Shown here piece by piece: positions 28,201 to 36,190 of a stretch of 64,000 nt of DNA (within the stretch, counting starts at the first letter, position 1; each line of letters begins with the position of its first letter). The stretch is from Rhynochetos jubatus. Its lineage: Eukaryota; Chordata; Aves; Eurypygiformes; Rhynochetidae. The position numbers and the translations under genes were made by a program. The stretch covers positions 100,723,086-100,787,085 of the forward strand of contig CM050650.1 of NCBI GenBank assembly GCA_027574665.1, read 5' to 3'. The notes beneath the pieces are model-generated. The model did no database searches. It was not told the origin of the DNA and saw only the letters and a list, made by a program, of their open reading frames with translations.

Positions 28201-31200
28201 CATAAAGTTCTTTTAAGCAAAATAGTTAAGTACAGTTTTACTGTCAATCAGTAAGTAATAACATGGGAAAGAGAAAGGAACCTTAGTAGGCTACACTAGA
28301 ATTCCTCCCCGAGGCATTCAACGCTGTGATTCTAGTGACACCTAGTGATCTGACTGCTGTGTGTATCCGTGGAATTGCAACTTATGCTTAGTTTTGAATA
28401 AAGAGCCAAACCATTACATGCATTTGTCAAACTGAGTTTAGAGTTCTCTGGAGCATCAAATAGCAGATGGATATCCAAAATTCTAGGTTTCAGTGGCTAA
28501 TATTAAGTTCTGGATAAAAATCATCATGGATTCAGACTACATTAAAATTTACATTAATTCAGAGAAGCTATACAGAAGAAAATGTGACCATTAATATCTT
28601 ATTTTTTTTTTACTCTGCAGATAAATCTGAATGAAAATGGTTCGTCTCATATGTGACATGAGTTACTGTGCTAAGAATACATAGGTAGTTTCCCAATTAT
28701 AGATTTGATTTGGAAGTATTGTGTTCTTAATTTGGACACAAATTGCAGCAATTCTATGTTATGTTTGGTTCTTTGTTGTTGGGGTTTGATTTTTATTTTT
28801 AGGTTGTTTATTGAGGTATTAGAGTTGCAGAAGCACTAAAAAACCTTTTTTCAGTGATCCCAAAGCTGTCACTCCTTTTGCATTAAACTTACTATTTTTA
28901 AGTTGTACTCTACTATTTTGTGCTGGTTTTTATGGCGAAAAGCATTATAGTATTTTTTGAATCATATGGCATGTTCCAGTTAGAGGGTCAAGCACTGCCT
29001 GGGGAAAGATAACACTAGTATGCACACAACAGTTTGGAAGGGTCCACTAGCTGTTAAGTGGGAGAGTATTTGGCACAAAGCAGAAAAATCAGGAAACGCT
29101 GGAGTAATTGTTTATCATGTGTTTCCTTGTCTGGTGTTTTCAGAGCTCAAAAATCAAAAAGTAGCATCCAGATTAAATACCATATACTGCAGCATCCTGT
29201 TTCCAATATCAAGAATCCCAAGAGCATGTAAAACCATGAAAACATAGCCAAATATTCCCAGTTTACTTTGCTATGTTCCAAAGATCTTTTGGTTTAGAGA
29301 TGGTCAGATGCACTACTGTATTTGGGTTTTGATTAAATGTTTAATTGCTTCAGCACTTTTTTTAAATCCAGGTAAGTCTTTCCTGACTATGACTCTGCAA
29401 CAAAGAGTTCTACAGCCTAACCATGTTCTGCTAAAAACATCATTTACTGTTTCCTCTGAATCTGCCTCCAGACAGATTCACGTGATGCTTTCCAATTCTA
29501 CTGGAAAGGAAAACATAATTCATTACCTATTCAGCCTCTCCAGATGAACCTTTGTGTTCACAAGTCTCTTGCCCTCCAGTCCCACTTCTTTTCCAGACTG
29601 AAGAATTATTCTCACTTCAAACACATCTTGTGAGAAAACTATTTTAGTCTTATCAGTCATGCTCATTGACATCCTCTCCCAACATTCCATGATAAAATGC
29701 TGTTGCCCCACTACATGCTACATTTACACTAGGACTACTGCTGAGCTAGAAATGCCATGAAAACATTTACTGTAAATCCCAAGATCTAATTTTCACCTCA
29801 CACAGTTTGATGACCATCTTCCTCCTGATACTCTTAAGAGGATTTATGCTTTAAATAATCTCCTTGACGCTGTCAAGGATTTTATTCCCTTCACTGTCTT
29901 AGCTTCTTAACAGAACTTCTTCCATTTTAAGTAGAATTTTTTTTGAAGTTGAGCCCTGTTACAGAACTTCTTGGGTTTTGCTGTTCCAGTCCAAACACCA
30001 ATTTTATACTGTGGCCATACTTACAAAAAGATTCTTGGAAATAATTTAAATCACCATCCCAAAGCAATACCTAAAATATTTGCCTTCACACTGCACTCCA
30101 AGAGGAGTTACCTAATCACCAATCTACACTAGAAAGTTGCCCTTTACTATTACATTTCCTGAAATGATATTTCGCAGCATTTCTAACCATCTCTAACATT
30201 CAGAACGTTCCATTTGCTATTGAAGGGAGCAGCTGGTTAATCAAGCCATCTTTTTTTAGTAATGCTAAAACTTCAACTCATATGAACTCTGCATTATTTG
30301 CTTACACAGTTGTAAGTTTCAAACCAAGCTTCCATTCATACAGGACCACTATTTTAGTGCCATAAACTCTTCAGTCCTTCCTGTTTACATTCTCCCAGGG
30401 TTCAAGAGACTTTCTTCTGCTTACCAGATTTCTGAGACATTGATATACTAGGCATATAAAGTCAGGCACGCCAGTTCCCTCATCTTATTACAAAAAAAAT
30501 TTAGCACGTATGCTAGCACAGACTAATTTTGTACTGTCTGTGTCTCATTTGAATAATGCTATGACTAGTCAGACTATTCATTACTCTCTTACGTAAGAAA
30601 CAGTACAATGTCCCTGACAAAATATGCTTTTTCATATGAAATGGAAGAATTCTATCCAACATAAATATCTGGTCTTCACTGCCTATGCATGCCATCTGAA
30701 AGCAAAGGACTGGAACTCTGAATGGTTAACAAACATACTACAGAACTACTTCAACACATTAATTTTTCAGGAGTTAACATTTTACCTTTTTATGCAAGTA
30801 ACACGCTTAATAAGAGGAATAATAACACAAGAAAGTTCTCATTTACTCCGATGTATCAGTATTTCAAGTACATTAAAAAACCAGGTGTTGTACTTAAGTT
30901 TATAAATAAAACAATACTGAAATCTATTATATCTAGAATGGGTCACATTCATTTATATTCACGAGTACTCACTTCTCCACCCAGAGTACAGAAACTATTT
31001 TTACACCCATCTTCTGTGCTTTTCTCCATGTAGTCAAACGTCCGTCTTTGAAGATTACATGGGTCACATGCTTGTTCAAAGTTTTTGAAACCTGCAGAAG
31101 TACAGAGAGCTCATCTTTATGTCTGATAATTAGAAAACGCTAATCAAACTAGCTAGTGTAGTCTGGTTTTAATGTATAAATCGCTAGCGTAAAAACTTAT

Positions 31201-34200
31201 ACTAAACATAATGTCAAGGACTCTTTTGATCTTCCTCATTCTCACAAGAAGCCTCAAGCAATCAAAATGCAAGTCTCATTAGTCAAGCCAATGCAATGCA
31301 TGCTAGAAGGCTAATGTAGCCTTTTGTCTTCACACTTCTTTTCTCCAGGTTACTATTCTCATCTCCTTACTCTAGCTGTATTACCAATCTTGACAACATT
31401 TTTATTTATGTAGTCCATTTTTTATGCAACAGCCAGTACCGAAAGTAGTTGCCACTGTCCAAAGAAATGCCAAACTACATCTTTTAGTTAGCAAAGAACT
31501 TACAGGCTTAAAGAATACATCTGACCTCATCCTTTAAACCAATTCTCATCAACAAAGATCACTTTTAGGAAATACTAAAGGTGCTGCAAACAAACAAACA
31601 AACAAAAAAAAAAAAAGAAACACTTTAAAAGGTGAGAAATACAGAAAACTTAAGTCAGTGCAGCTAATATCATATCTGACATTTTCATTGTGTTGTACAA
31701 CTGATCAAATCCTCAGTTATCAGGCTCTCCTGACAACTAAGTTCTAGATAATACATTCTTCCTCAACAGAATTTCTTTTTGTGGAGACTAAACATCCTAC
31801 ACAAAATTATTTGATCAGTTGTGATTGTTGACATAGTGAGATCAGTACAATGCATATTTTACAGCAGCATCTTCTCAGCACAGCCAAATGGAAATAGCTG
31901 TGTAGCATTCTCTTGCGCTCTCACTCGCATCACTATACTAGGCTCCCAACACGTTGGATCTATACGGGGCTTTAAGAAAACTATACAACTTTTCCAAAAA
32001 TTTCTGGTGGCAAGCTGATTTATTGCTTCTTGGAAGACAAAAAGCCATATTTAAGTATTTTGGTGTACAGGACTAATGAATCTCTTCTGGAATAAGTCAT
32101 GACTCCTGATACAATTGCTTACTCACTTATGCTAGTATCTGGCTGAAAGCCCATGGCCTAAGGAGACAAATGCTTGATATAGTTTTCCCTCCAAATTATG
32201 GAGGAACACCACCTCACACTTCCCTCTCACGTTTCCTGTATCCTCCCTTACCCTGGACATCCTCTGCTGCTCACCTGACCTTAGGAATGAGATGTCTGAA
32301 TCAACAATCTAGTGAAAAAGTAATTTAAAATTTTCTTTACTGACAGAATGAGTCAAGACAGTTTACTATCAAGTGCTCAGCCCAATAAAAGGGAAGTTTT
32401 GTGAACAGTGAAGGGGTAGGAGCACCCCTTTTCAGTCATAGGGATCTGCTAAATAGGCTCATCCATATCATCTGCCTATGCCTTTCACCATATCCAGCTA
32501 CTTTTTGATCAACGTGAGGAATTCTGAAGCCTTATGCTTGGTCATATTTTCTGTGAGAAAAAACTATCATCATCAGTATTCCATAAATGTGATAGTACAG
32601 CACGAAAGAATAAGACATTTCTTACTCAAATTATTTACTGAGAGTTGTATTTGATTTTATAATAAAACCAGTTATTCTACTGTTCTGTCATGCTAACTCA
32701 GTTAAATTCATATATAAAGAAAGGCTTTGGGGAGATTCGCGAAACTTCCTAAATTACAGCAAGATACATTTACACATGCTCAGTTAGAAAGCATGGGGAG
32801 TTCAAGTCTTTCTTTAGAGCGTGATGTGGGCTGTACAAATCTCCATTAACAAGGACAGTGTGCAAGAAGGGAAGATGCCAGTTTGACTTTTGTCTCTGAT
32901 TGAAATTTTACAGCTGGTAGTTATTTTGTACCTAAGTCAGCTATACTTGATACGGAAAAATATCACTGAAACATATACAAAGGCTCTTAGATGTATTTTT
33001 ACTAGCACTTTCTGGAGCTGAAGCACATTTGTAGGAGAGTGAATGGAAGAATAAAGTGTCATGGGTTAGACCATGGGTACACCCAAATGTACTTGGGTTA
33101 GAAAACATTATAGTAACAACAGAGCAACTGCCTACCTATTAAACAAAACAACACGAAGCACATGCTTGTAAACCACAGGCTTTCGACACTTAGATTTGGT
33201 TTGGCCACAGCATGTGGTGAGCCCAGTATGTCACTACAAATGCATGCTATCATATTAATCTACAAAGAGGTTTATAGATACAGGGGAGGCTTTAAATGCA
33301 TTTCCCACCTGTCACTAAGAAGACTTGTACAGCGTGCTTGTCTATTCTCAGGTCTGTGATTATCTTCTTGCCTGCACTTTAGAAACTCCTACTACAAAGA
33401 ACTATACATGACAAGCAGAACAAGCAAGCTGGTTTGTAATTAAGAGCTTTCCTATTCTATTTATTTCAAAATAGTTTCCTTACTTTCGCTCCCATATCAA
33501 GAAGTTGCTGTTCAAAGGTTTTCGAGTAATTTTCTGTTCTGTTAGATGACCAAACTTCTACAAATGCAGATATACCTGGATCAGAACAGAAAAAACAACA
33601 ACGAATGAAGTATATACTGTGGTAAAACTGAATGAACTGCCTCTCCAACAAAATTTTGCTTTTTACATAAGGCATTCGGTAGCAAGTATAGCTTTTAATA
33701 AACAGTATCAGATGTTAGCAGCAGAATGTTCTTTTTAGAGTATTTTTGTCCCTTTAATTAATTTGAATGGAACAACTGTAGAAGTTTGACACCAGTTACA
33801 CAACTTTTTGCTTGGTCTATTTAAAACACACTACCAGCTTAACAAGCAATGCAATTTCTTTACATGACTGCTTACCCTGATCATTATTTAACCACTGATA
33901 ATCTTCAGGTTAAGCAAAAATTGAGACAAGTTGATGTAACACAAGTTACCAAACATAATGAAATAAACATAATGGAATTATTCCTTTCCCAACCCCCCCA
34001 AAAAAATCTGCAGAAATATCACTTTAAAATTTCCAGTTGACTTAAAATTCCACCTTATTTATACTGAATGACCCCAAGTTAAGTACATATTGCAGGGGCT
34101 AATACAATTCCATATCAGATACTTTAAGTAACTTTGGGTATATTGCATTTAAGTAGCTTCCTTTTCAACCAGAATTATAATCTCTTCAAGAAATGAAGTC

Positions 34201-35873
34201 AGACAAACAAACCAACCCAGGTGTACTGACACAGAGGGATAGCAAATGCAATTTATAACAATCCTTTCATTAATTTTACTTAGGATGGGCACTACAGCGA
34301 CCTACAGCTCCATCAGCCATGCCAATTTCCCATTTTGAATTACGCAGGAAAGTTCCACAAAACTAGAGAAATGCTGGTTCACCAAAACCAGCTTTACACA
34401 AACTGCAGGCCAGACAACACTCAGAACTCATGAATAAAATTGAAAGTGTCAATTTGAAAGGGTCATCCTTGGCAAACATTGCTCAAGTATCTTAGAACCT
34501 ATGTCCTTCCGATTCATTATTATGTAGTGTCACCCGTCTTCTTTCTAAATGAAAACTAGAGTAACACTCCACCATTAAGCTTTATAAAGATTAATGCATT
34601 TTTATAATTGCTAGAAATAATTTTAATTTATAAGAGAAATATGGAACATAAAACACCTTAACAGAGACACAGGGGACAAAAAAAATCTTATTTTGAGTGC
34701 TATGACTTCAGTTGTACGTAGGAACTTAAGACAAGTCTATTCCAATGGGCTTTTAATTGTGTTCATTCTACTGGTGAACCAGGACAGCTTTTGCCAGAGC
34801 TGCTTTTCCTCAGCTGCTCTATTGTGAAAAACATTGCACTCCTATTTGAAAAAAACAGTACCTTCCTCTGACATCAAATATTTTAGAACCTTCATAGTTA
34901 TAATTCTTCTAGAAAAACAGGTTACAGCATTTCAGTGAAGGTAAACTAGGAACTTAAGAGGAACATTACTTCAAATCTGCATACATTTGCAGCAGGATCA
35001 AAGGTATATGTTACAACAACTAGCCAATTTTTGTTAATCAAATAGACTCCAACACAAGACAAGACACTTTGTAGTTTTGTACAGTAGATGGAAAGGAAAA
35101 TGGGGAAGGGTTTGGAGCTTTTTTGACAAGAGCTCGGTTCTTGTAAAGGGCAGCTTACACTACAAGACCTGAGACGGCAGTGACACTGGGAAAAATAAAC
35201 ACCGGGGCATCTAGCACTGCAGAAATTTAAAAGGGTGTAGAAAGAAACCAGCCAGGCTGAAGCCATGACTGGACCAGGACAGGGCGAGCCAGGCAGACAA
35301 CGACGCGCGGCGGCCGTGGGGTGGTGGCAGCGTCGGCCGGTGCCATACCGGGAGCCACCCCAAGGAGCAGTCGCTCCCTCCCGTGCCCGAGAGGACCCTC
35401 CTTGCTTTCAGCCCTGCCTGCCCCAGCGGCCACACACCCCCAGCGGGCCTGCGGCCGGGCACCATCCGCGTCCCTCCAGGGCAGGCCTGGCCACCGGTTT
35501 CGGGAGGATTCTCTGGTAGCCACAGCAGCCCAGCCGCGAAGCCCTCTCCATCCCGCCCCCTCCGGCGCTCACGGGAGGGCTTCCCACTCGCGGGGGGAGC
35601 AACGCCACGCAGTCGAGCTGAAAACTGACCCGCCCCGAGGGCTAGGCCCCATCCCGGACTCGGCGCTAGGCCGCCCCGGGCGAGGAAGAGGGCGAGCGAC
35701 CACCACGAGCCACAGATCCGGCCCCGCCAGGCCTGGCCGCTCTCCGCCGGGAAAAGGGCCGCAAAGAAGCGAGGTACCAGGGCAGCGCTTTAAAACAGAC
35801 CCGCTCCAGCTCGGCGGCTCTACCCAGCAGCGCCGGAGCCGGGCGAGCCGGTACCTTTCAGGACGGGCTCCAT
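261..35873 (-). CDS. MCPH1: MCPH1 (microcephalin), spliced gene, 3' part outside the window
   Basis: Microcephalin is a nuclear and centrosomal protein with three BRCT domains. In known vertebrates it acts in DNA-damage signalling through gamma-H2AX, in G2/M control, and by limiting condensin II so that chromosomes do not condense early; loss in humans causes primary microcephaly. Eleven coding exons were read on the minus strand: 35855-35873, 33484-33575, 30973-31091, 27325-27409, 26576-26696, 26149-26289, 25125-25220, 22725-23741, 16185-16291, 3209-3246 and 261-423. Their lengths (19, 92, 119, 85, 121, 141, 96, 1017, 107, 38 and 163 nt) join in one open frame of 666 codons with GT-AG introns throughout. 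BRCT1 is roughly residues 1-95, and BRCT2 begins near residue 599. The last part of BRCT2 and BRCT3 are off the left edge. Up to the same point the human protein is about 45 residues longer, which leaves room for an unplaced exon 9. The identification is firm from several long conserved stretches. Exon limits are my reading of splice sites, not transcript data. Confidence 0.96.
424..3208 (-). other. MCPH1 intron 11
   Basis: A 2.8-kb AT-rich intron between exons 11 and 12. I see no repeat family and no additional exon; open frames here are short and have no recognisable product. It holds short A runs and a C7 run near 2,298. Confidence 0.85.
3209..3246 (-). CDS. MCPH1: MCPH1 exon 11, 38-nt exon opening BRCT2
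   Basis: This very short exon encodes [12 protein letters not shown] plus two bases of a Glu codon. Human reads [13 protein letters not shown], and the exon has the same phase pattern (0 in, 2 out). The acceptor is tatctctag and the donor is CTGA|GTAAGT, a consensus donor. The residues form the first beta strand of BRCT2, the domain that with BRCT3 reads phosphorylated H2AX in human microcephalin. Introns of about 12.9 kb and 2.8 kb flank it. Confidence 0.95.
4350..4364. repeat. C15 homopolymer
   Basis: A run of about 15 C in AT-rich intron sequence after catttct. Run length may be affected by sequencing error. Confidence 0.9.
10233..10301. repeat. (AAT)n microsatellite
   Basis: About 23 trinucleotide units with two interruptions (aac and an extra a). 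It lies in MCPH1 intron 10 and is likely length-polymorphic. Confidence 0.97.
15863..15911. repeat. Tandem repeat, 21-bp unit
   Basis: Two exact copies of ttttcaggttacttcagcacc followed by a third partial unit, ttttcag. It abuts copy 1 of the 140-bp duplication. Confidence 0.9.
15905..16042. repeat. Direct duplication, copy 1 (flanks MCPH1 exon 10)
   Basis: About 138 bp is similar to 16,478-16,613. Shared blocks on the plus strand include tttgaactgac, cctcctttac, aaagctgagttccatggtta and tgtattgtctttgaacacca. Read on the minus strand, this copy keeps an open frame and has a GTAAGT donor-like site near its end. It also borders a 21-bp tandem repeat. Its origin is unknown. Confidence 0.8.
16185..16291 (-). 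CDS. MCPH1: MCPH1 exon 10, linker before BRCT2
   Basis: The 107-nt exon lies between acceptor tttctag and donor AAG|GTCAGT. It encodes [16 protein letters not shown], then a Lys-rich stretch ending LRKTGRLQK. Human reads DVLDDSCDGF and LKKSGRGKK just before the TRTLVMTSM block, so the alignment is supported at SC..F and at the basic end. It enters in phase 1 and leaves in phase 0, which fits exons 8 and 11. Two related copies of a 140-bp sequence flank it on either side (15,905-16,042 and 16,478-16,613). Confidence 0.9.
16478..16613. repeat. Direct duplication, copy 2 (flanks MCPH1 exon 10)
   Basis: The partner of 15,905-16,042, in the same orientation and about 575 bp away. On the minus strand it too is open for about 70 codons and has a GTATGT donor-like site at the position matching copy 1. 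Exon 10 lies between the copies but is not itself visibly duplicated. It does not match a repeat family I know. Confidence 0.8.
17905..17980 (-). mobile_element. Possible old CR1-like relic
   Basis: The plus strand reads gcaaaggacgtcagatcatc, then tactcc..ttgctttacccc. This resembles the ggacctcaggaggtcatctagtcc start of older amniote CR1 3' ends in reverse orientation. The match is short and degenerate, and no characteristic 8-bp tail is present, so this may be chance. Confidence 0.3.
19060..19140 (-). CDS. MCPH1: Candidate MCPH1 exon 9 (tentative)
   Basis: An 81-nt segment lies between acceptor aacctttcag and a weak donor A|GTAATC. It is phase 1 on both sides, so it could be spliced between exons 8 and 10 without breaking the frame. 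It encodes [14 protein letters not shown], then FACSVN and a DDNT stretch. Human exon 9 has PCFIVDCN in the comparable position; similarity is limited to a few residues. The polypyrimidine tract is poor. Direct splicing of exon 8 to exon 10 is also in frame, so this exon may be absent or skipped. Confidence 0.28.
21680..21770 (-). mobile_element. CR1 LINE, short 3' end fragment
   Basis: The plus strand begins atcatagaatcacagaac and continues gtttgggttggaagg, aaccttaaagatcatctag and a ccatgggca block. This is the reverse complement of the avian CR1 3' terminus. About 90 bp survive, as is usual for heavily 5'-truncated CR1 copies. It lies in the MCPH1 intron before exon 10, in the same strand orientation as the gene, and is the only clear CR1 in the gene part of the window. 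Confidence 0.9.
22725..23741 (-). CDS. MCPH1: MCPH1 exon 8, long central exon with SYEDFF motif
   Basis: The 1,017-nt exon is the single long exon typical of this gene. The acceptor is ttcatatttcag and the donor is ACTG|GTAAGT; the open frame runs nine codons past the donor into the intron. The exon starts [17 protein letters not shown], similar to the human LHSSFDDLCGN. Most of it is poorly conserved, disordered, and rich in Ser, Lys and Asn, with a basic patch ([13 protein letters not shown]) near its start. At 23086-23103 it encodes SYEDFF, about residues 438-443, matching the human SYDDYF motif in the segment reported to bind condensin II. The exon carries 338 whole codons and enters and leaves in phase 1. 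Confidence 0.96.
23742..25124 (-). other. MCPH1 intron 7
   Basis: A 1.4-kb AT-rich intron between exons 7 and 8. Nothing else is recognised in it. Confidence 0.85.
25125..25220 (-). CDS. MCPH1: MCPH1 exon 7, Ser-rich linker
   Basis: The 96-nt exon lies between acceptor ttcccag and donor G|GTAACT. It encodes [18 protein letters not shown], then [12 protein letters not shown]. The human counterpart begins SSQMIQQSHDNPSN, so only the first few positions align and the evidence is mostly position, phase (1 in, 1 out), splice sites and open frame. It is a low-complexity, Ser/Pro-rich disordered segment. Its length is also a multiple of three. Confidence 0.88.
25221..26148 (-). other. MCPH1 intron 6
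   Basis: A 0.9-kb intron between exons 6 and 7. It contains an imperfect tandem duplication of about 39 bp at 25,969-26,046. Two small plus-strand open frames overlap it and are not genes. Confidence 0.85.
25969..26046. repeat. Imperfect tandem duplication, about 39-bp unit
   Basis: Two adjacent copies both begin gggaataag and share acatgcaa.caagtaa and atatt blocks. It lies in MCPH1 intron 6. Confidence 0.7.
26149..26289 (-). CDS. MCPH1: MCPH1 exon 6, conserved acidic/basic segment
   Basis: The 141-nt exon reads [20 protein letters not shown], then ends in [12 protein letters not shown] before donor G|GTAAGA. Human has DVPILLFESNGSLIYTP and EMKEKRENLSPT, so the exon is well conserved. Its length is a multiple of three and it is phase-1 on both sides, so skipping it would keep the frame. 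It lies in the N-terminal half of the protein, between BRCT1 and the long central exon. An AG acceptor (gtgtag) precedes it. Confidence 0.95.
26576..26696 (-). CDS. MCPH1: MCPH1 exon 5, linker after BRCT1
   Basis: The 121-nt exon starts after tcttgtag and ends at donor G|GTAAGA. It encodes HRCMQPKDF, then a basic helical stretch ending ALDQ-like residues and MAKEL. Human has RKCMQPKDF and KMAKELQRQK at the same places. The segment is rich in Lys and Arg and probably forms a coiled or disordered linker. Phase is 0 in and 1 out, matching exon 6. Several Arg residues (KLRRRLDQM) replace the human FQKKFEKM. Confidence 0.94.
26697..27324 (-). other. MCPH1 intron 4
   Basis: A 0.6-kb AT-rich intron with T runs near 26,990 and no recognised repeat. 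The next intron downstream in the gene (26,290-26,575) is 286 nt, the shortest in this part of the gene. Confidence 0.85.
27325..27409 (-). CDS. MCPH1: MCPH1 exon 4, end of BRCT1 and linker
   Basis: The 85-nt exon completes the Lys codon from exon 3. It encodes [15 protein letters not shown] followed by a linker ending LLIKK at donor GTGAGT. Human reads CRTAGAHIDESLFPA and ends LIKKK, so the BRCT1 end (the conserved Cys after WVEK, and DESLFPA) is clear. The exon ends in phase 0, which fits exon 5. The linker after FPA is more divergent, as expected outside the fold. Confidence 0.95.
27410..30972 (-). other. MCPH1 intron 3
   Basis: A 3.6-kb AT-rich intron between exons 3 and 4. No repeat family or extra exon was recognised. 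Confidence 0.85.
30973..31091 (-). CDS. MCPH1: MCPH1 exon 3, core of BRCT1
   Basis: The 119-nt exon lies between a strong acceptor (cttctgcag) and donor GTGAGT. It encodes [17 protein letters not shown], then a stretch with [20 protein letters not shown]. The family signature of a BRCT repeat is visible: THVIFKDG (the beta-strand after the first helix) and the late Trp in SVLWVEK. Human reads [17 protein letters not shown] and [13 protein letters not shown]. Length and phase (0 in, 2 out) match the human exon. This is the best-conserved exon in the window. Confidence 0.97.
31092..33483 (-). other. MCPH1 intron 2
   Basis: A 2.4-kb intron. It includes an (AAAC)n/A-rich simple repeat around 31,587-31,617. 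No extra exon was recognised. Confidence 0.85.
31587..31617. repeat. (AAAC)n and A-rich simple repeat
   Basis: Four caaa-type units run into an A run, in MCPH1 intron 2. Confidence 0.85.
33484..33575 (-). CDS. MCPH1: MCPH1 exon 2, first half of BRCT1
   Basis: The 92-nt exon begins after an AG acceptor (gatccag) and completes a Gly codon with the G of exon 1. It reads [20 protein letters not shown] and ends GAK before the donor AAA|GTAAGG. The human counterpart ([20 protein letters not shown]) is nearly identical, and the exon length is the same. This covers the first beta strand and first helix of BRCT1, the N-terminal BRCT that contributes to chromatin and centrosome functions in known microcephalins. 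Confidence 0.96.
33576..35854 (-). other. MCPH1 intron 1
   Basis: A 2.3-kb intron. The half nearest exon 1 (from about 35,230) is CpG-island sequence and is very GC-rich; the distal half is AT-rich. The long open frames in the GC-rich part are expected from base composition and show no protein similarity. Confidence 0.85.
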
Positions 35874-36190
35874 TAGCAGCGCGGCGCAACACCAAGAGGC
35901 TCCGGTACCCGCCACCGTTTAAACCCGCCTCCACGCTCCGCCGCCGGGCCTGCGCGCTGCCCCAGGCCCCCGCCGCGCATGCGTGTTACCCCCCGACCGC
36001 CGTCATGGGGGTGGAGGGTCCGCCCGCCCGTCCGCACGCGGGAGGCGTTGTGGTGGGAGCGGGTGGGGTCTGAGGCGCTCGGGCGGCCCGAGGCGGGCGA
36101 GTGGGAACCCTCGGGCGGGGGCTGGCCGGAGGTGTGCGAGGAACGGCCTTGGGAGTGGTGTCGGTGTCGTGGCTGCGGAAGTAAAGCTGA
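35230..36190. promoter_or_regulatory. CpG island promoter of MCPH1
   Basis: Roughly 1 kb of GC-rich, CpG-dense DNA stands out sharply from AT-rich flanks on both sides and contains exon 1 with the MCPH1 start codon. Several GC-box-like stretches (such as cccgccccc near 35,553) are present, and a cggaagt ETS-type site lies near 36,176. No TATA box is apparent at a fixed distance. CpG-island promoters often fire in both directions, so a divergent non-coding transcript to the right is possible. Limits are visual estimates. Confidence 0.85.
35855..35873 (-). CDS. MCPH1: MCPH1 exon 1, coding part with start codon
   Basis: The exon encodes MEPVLK plus the first base of the next codon. Human microcephalin starts MAAPILK and also breaks after the first base of codon 8, so the start codon and phase match. 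The donor reads AAAG|GTACCG, which is weaker than the other donors in this gene. The start context has G at +4 but C at -3, so the Kozak match is moderate. The coding part is only 19 nt, one codon shorter than the human 22 nt. The 5' UTR must lie at higher coordinates within the CpG island; its end cannot be fixed from sequence. Confidence 0.9.

Noticed and set aside
35569-35934. 121-codon minus-strand open frame over MCPH1 exon 1
   Set aside because: It is in a different frame from the MCPH1 start codon and reads through the exon 1 donor; explained by GC composition.
35321-36073. 250-codon plus-strand open frame in the CpG island
   Set aside because: GC-rich DNA has few stop codons; the translation is Arg/Pro/Ala-rich with no domain, and it overlaps the promoter and exon 1 of MCPH1 on the opposite strand.
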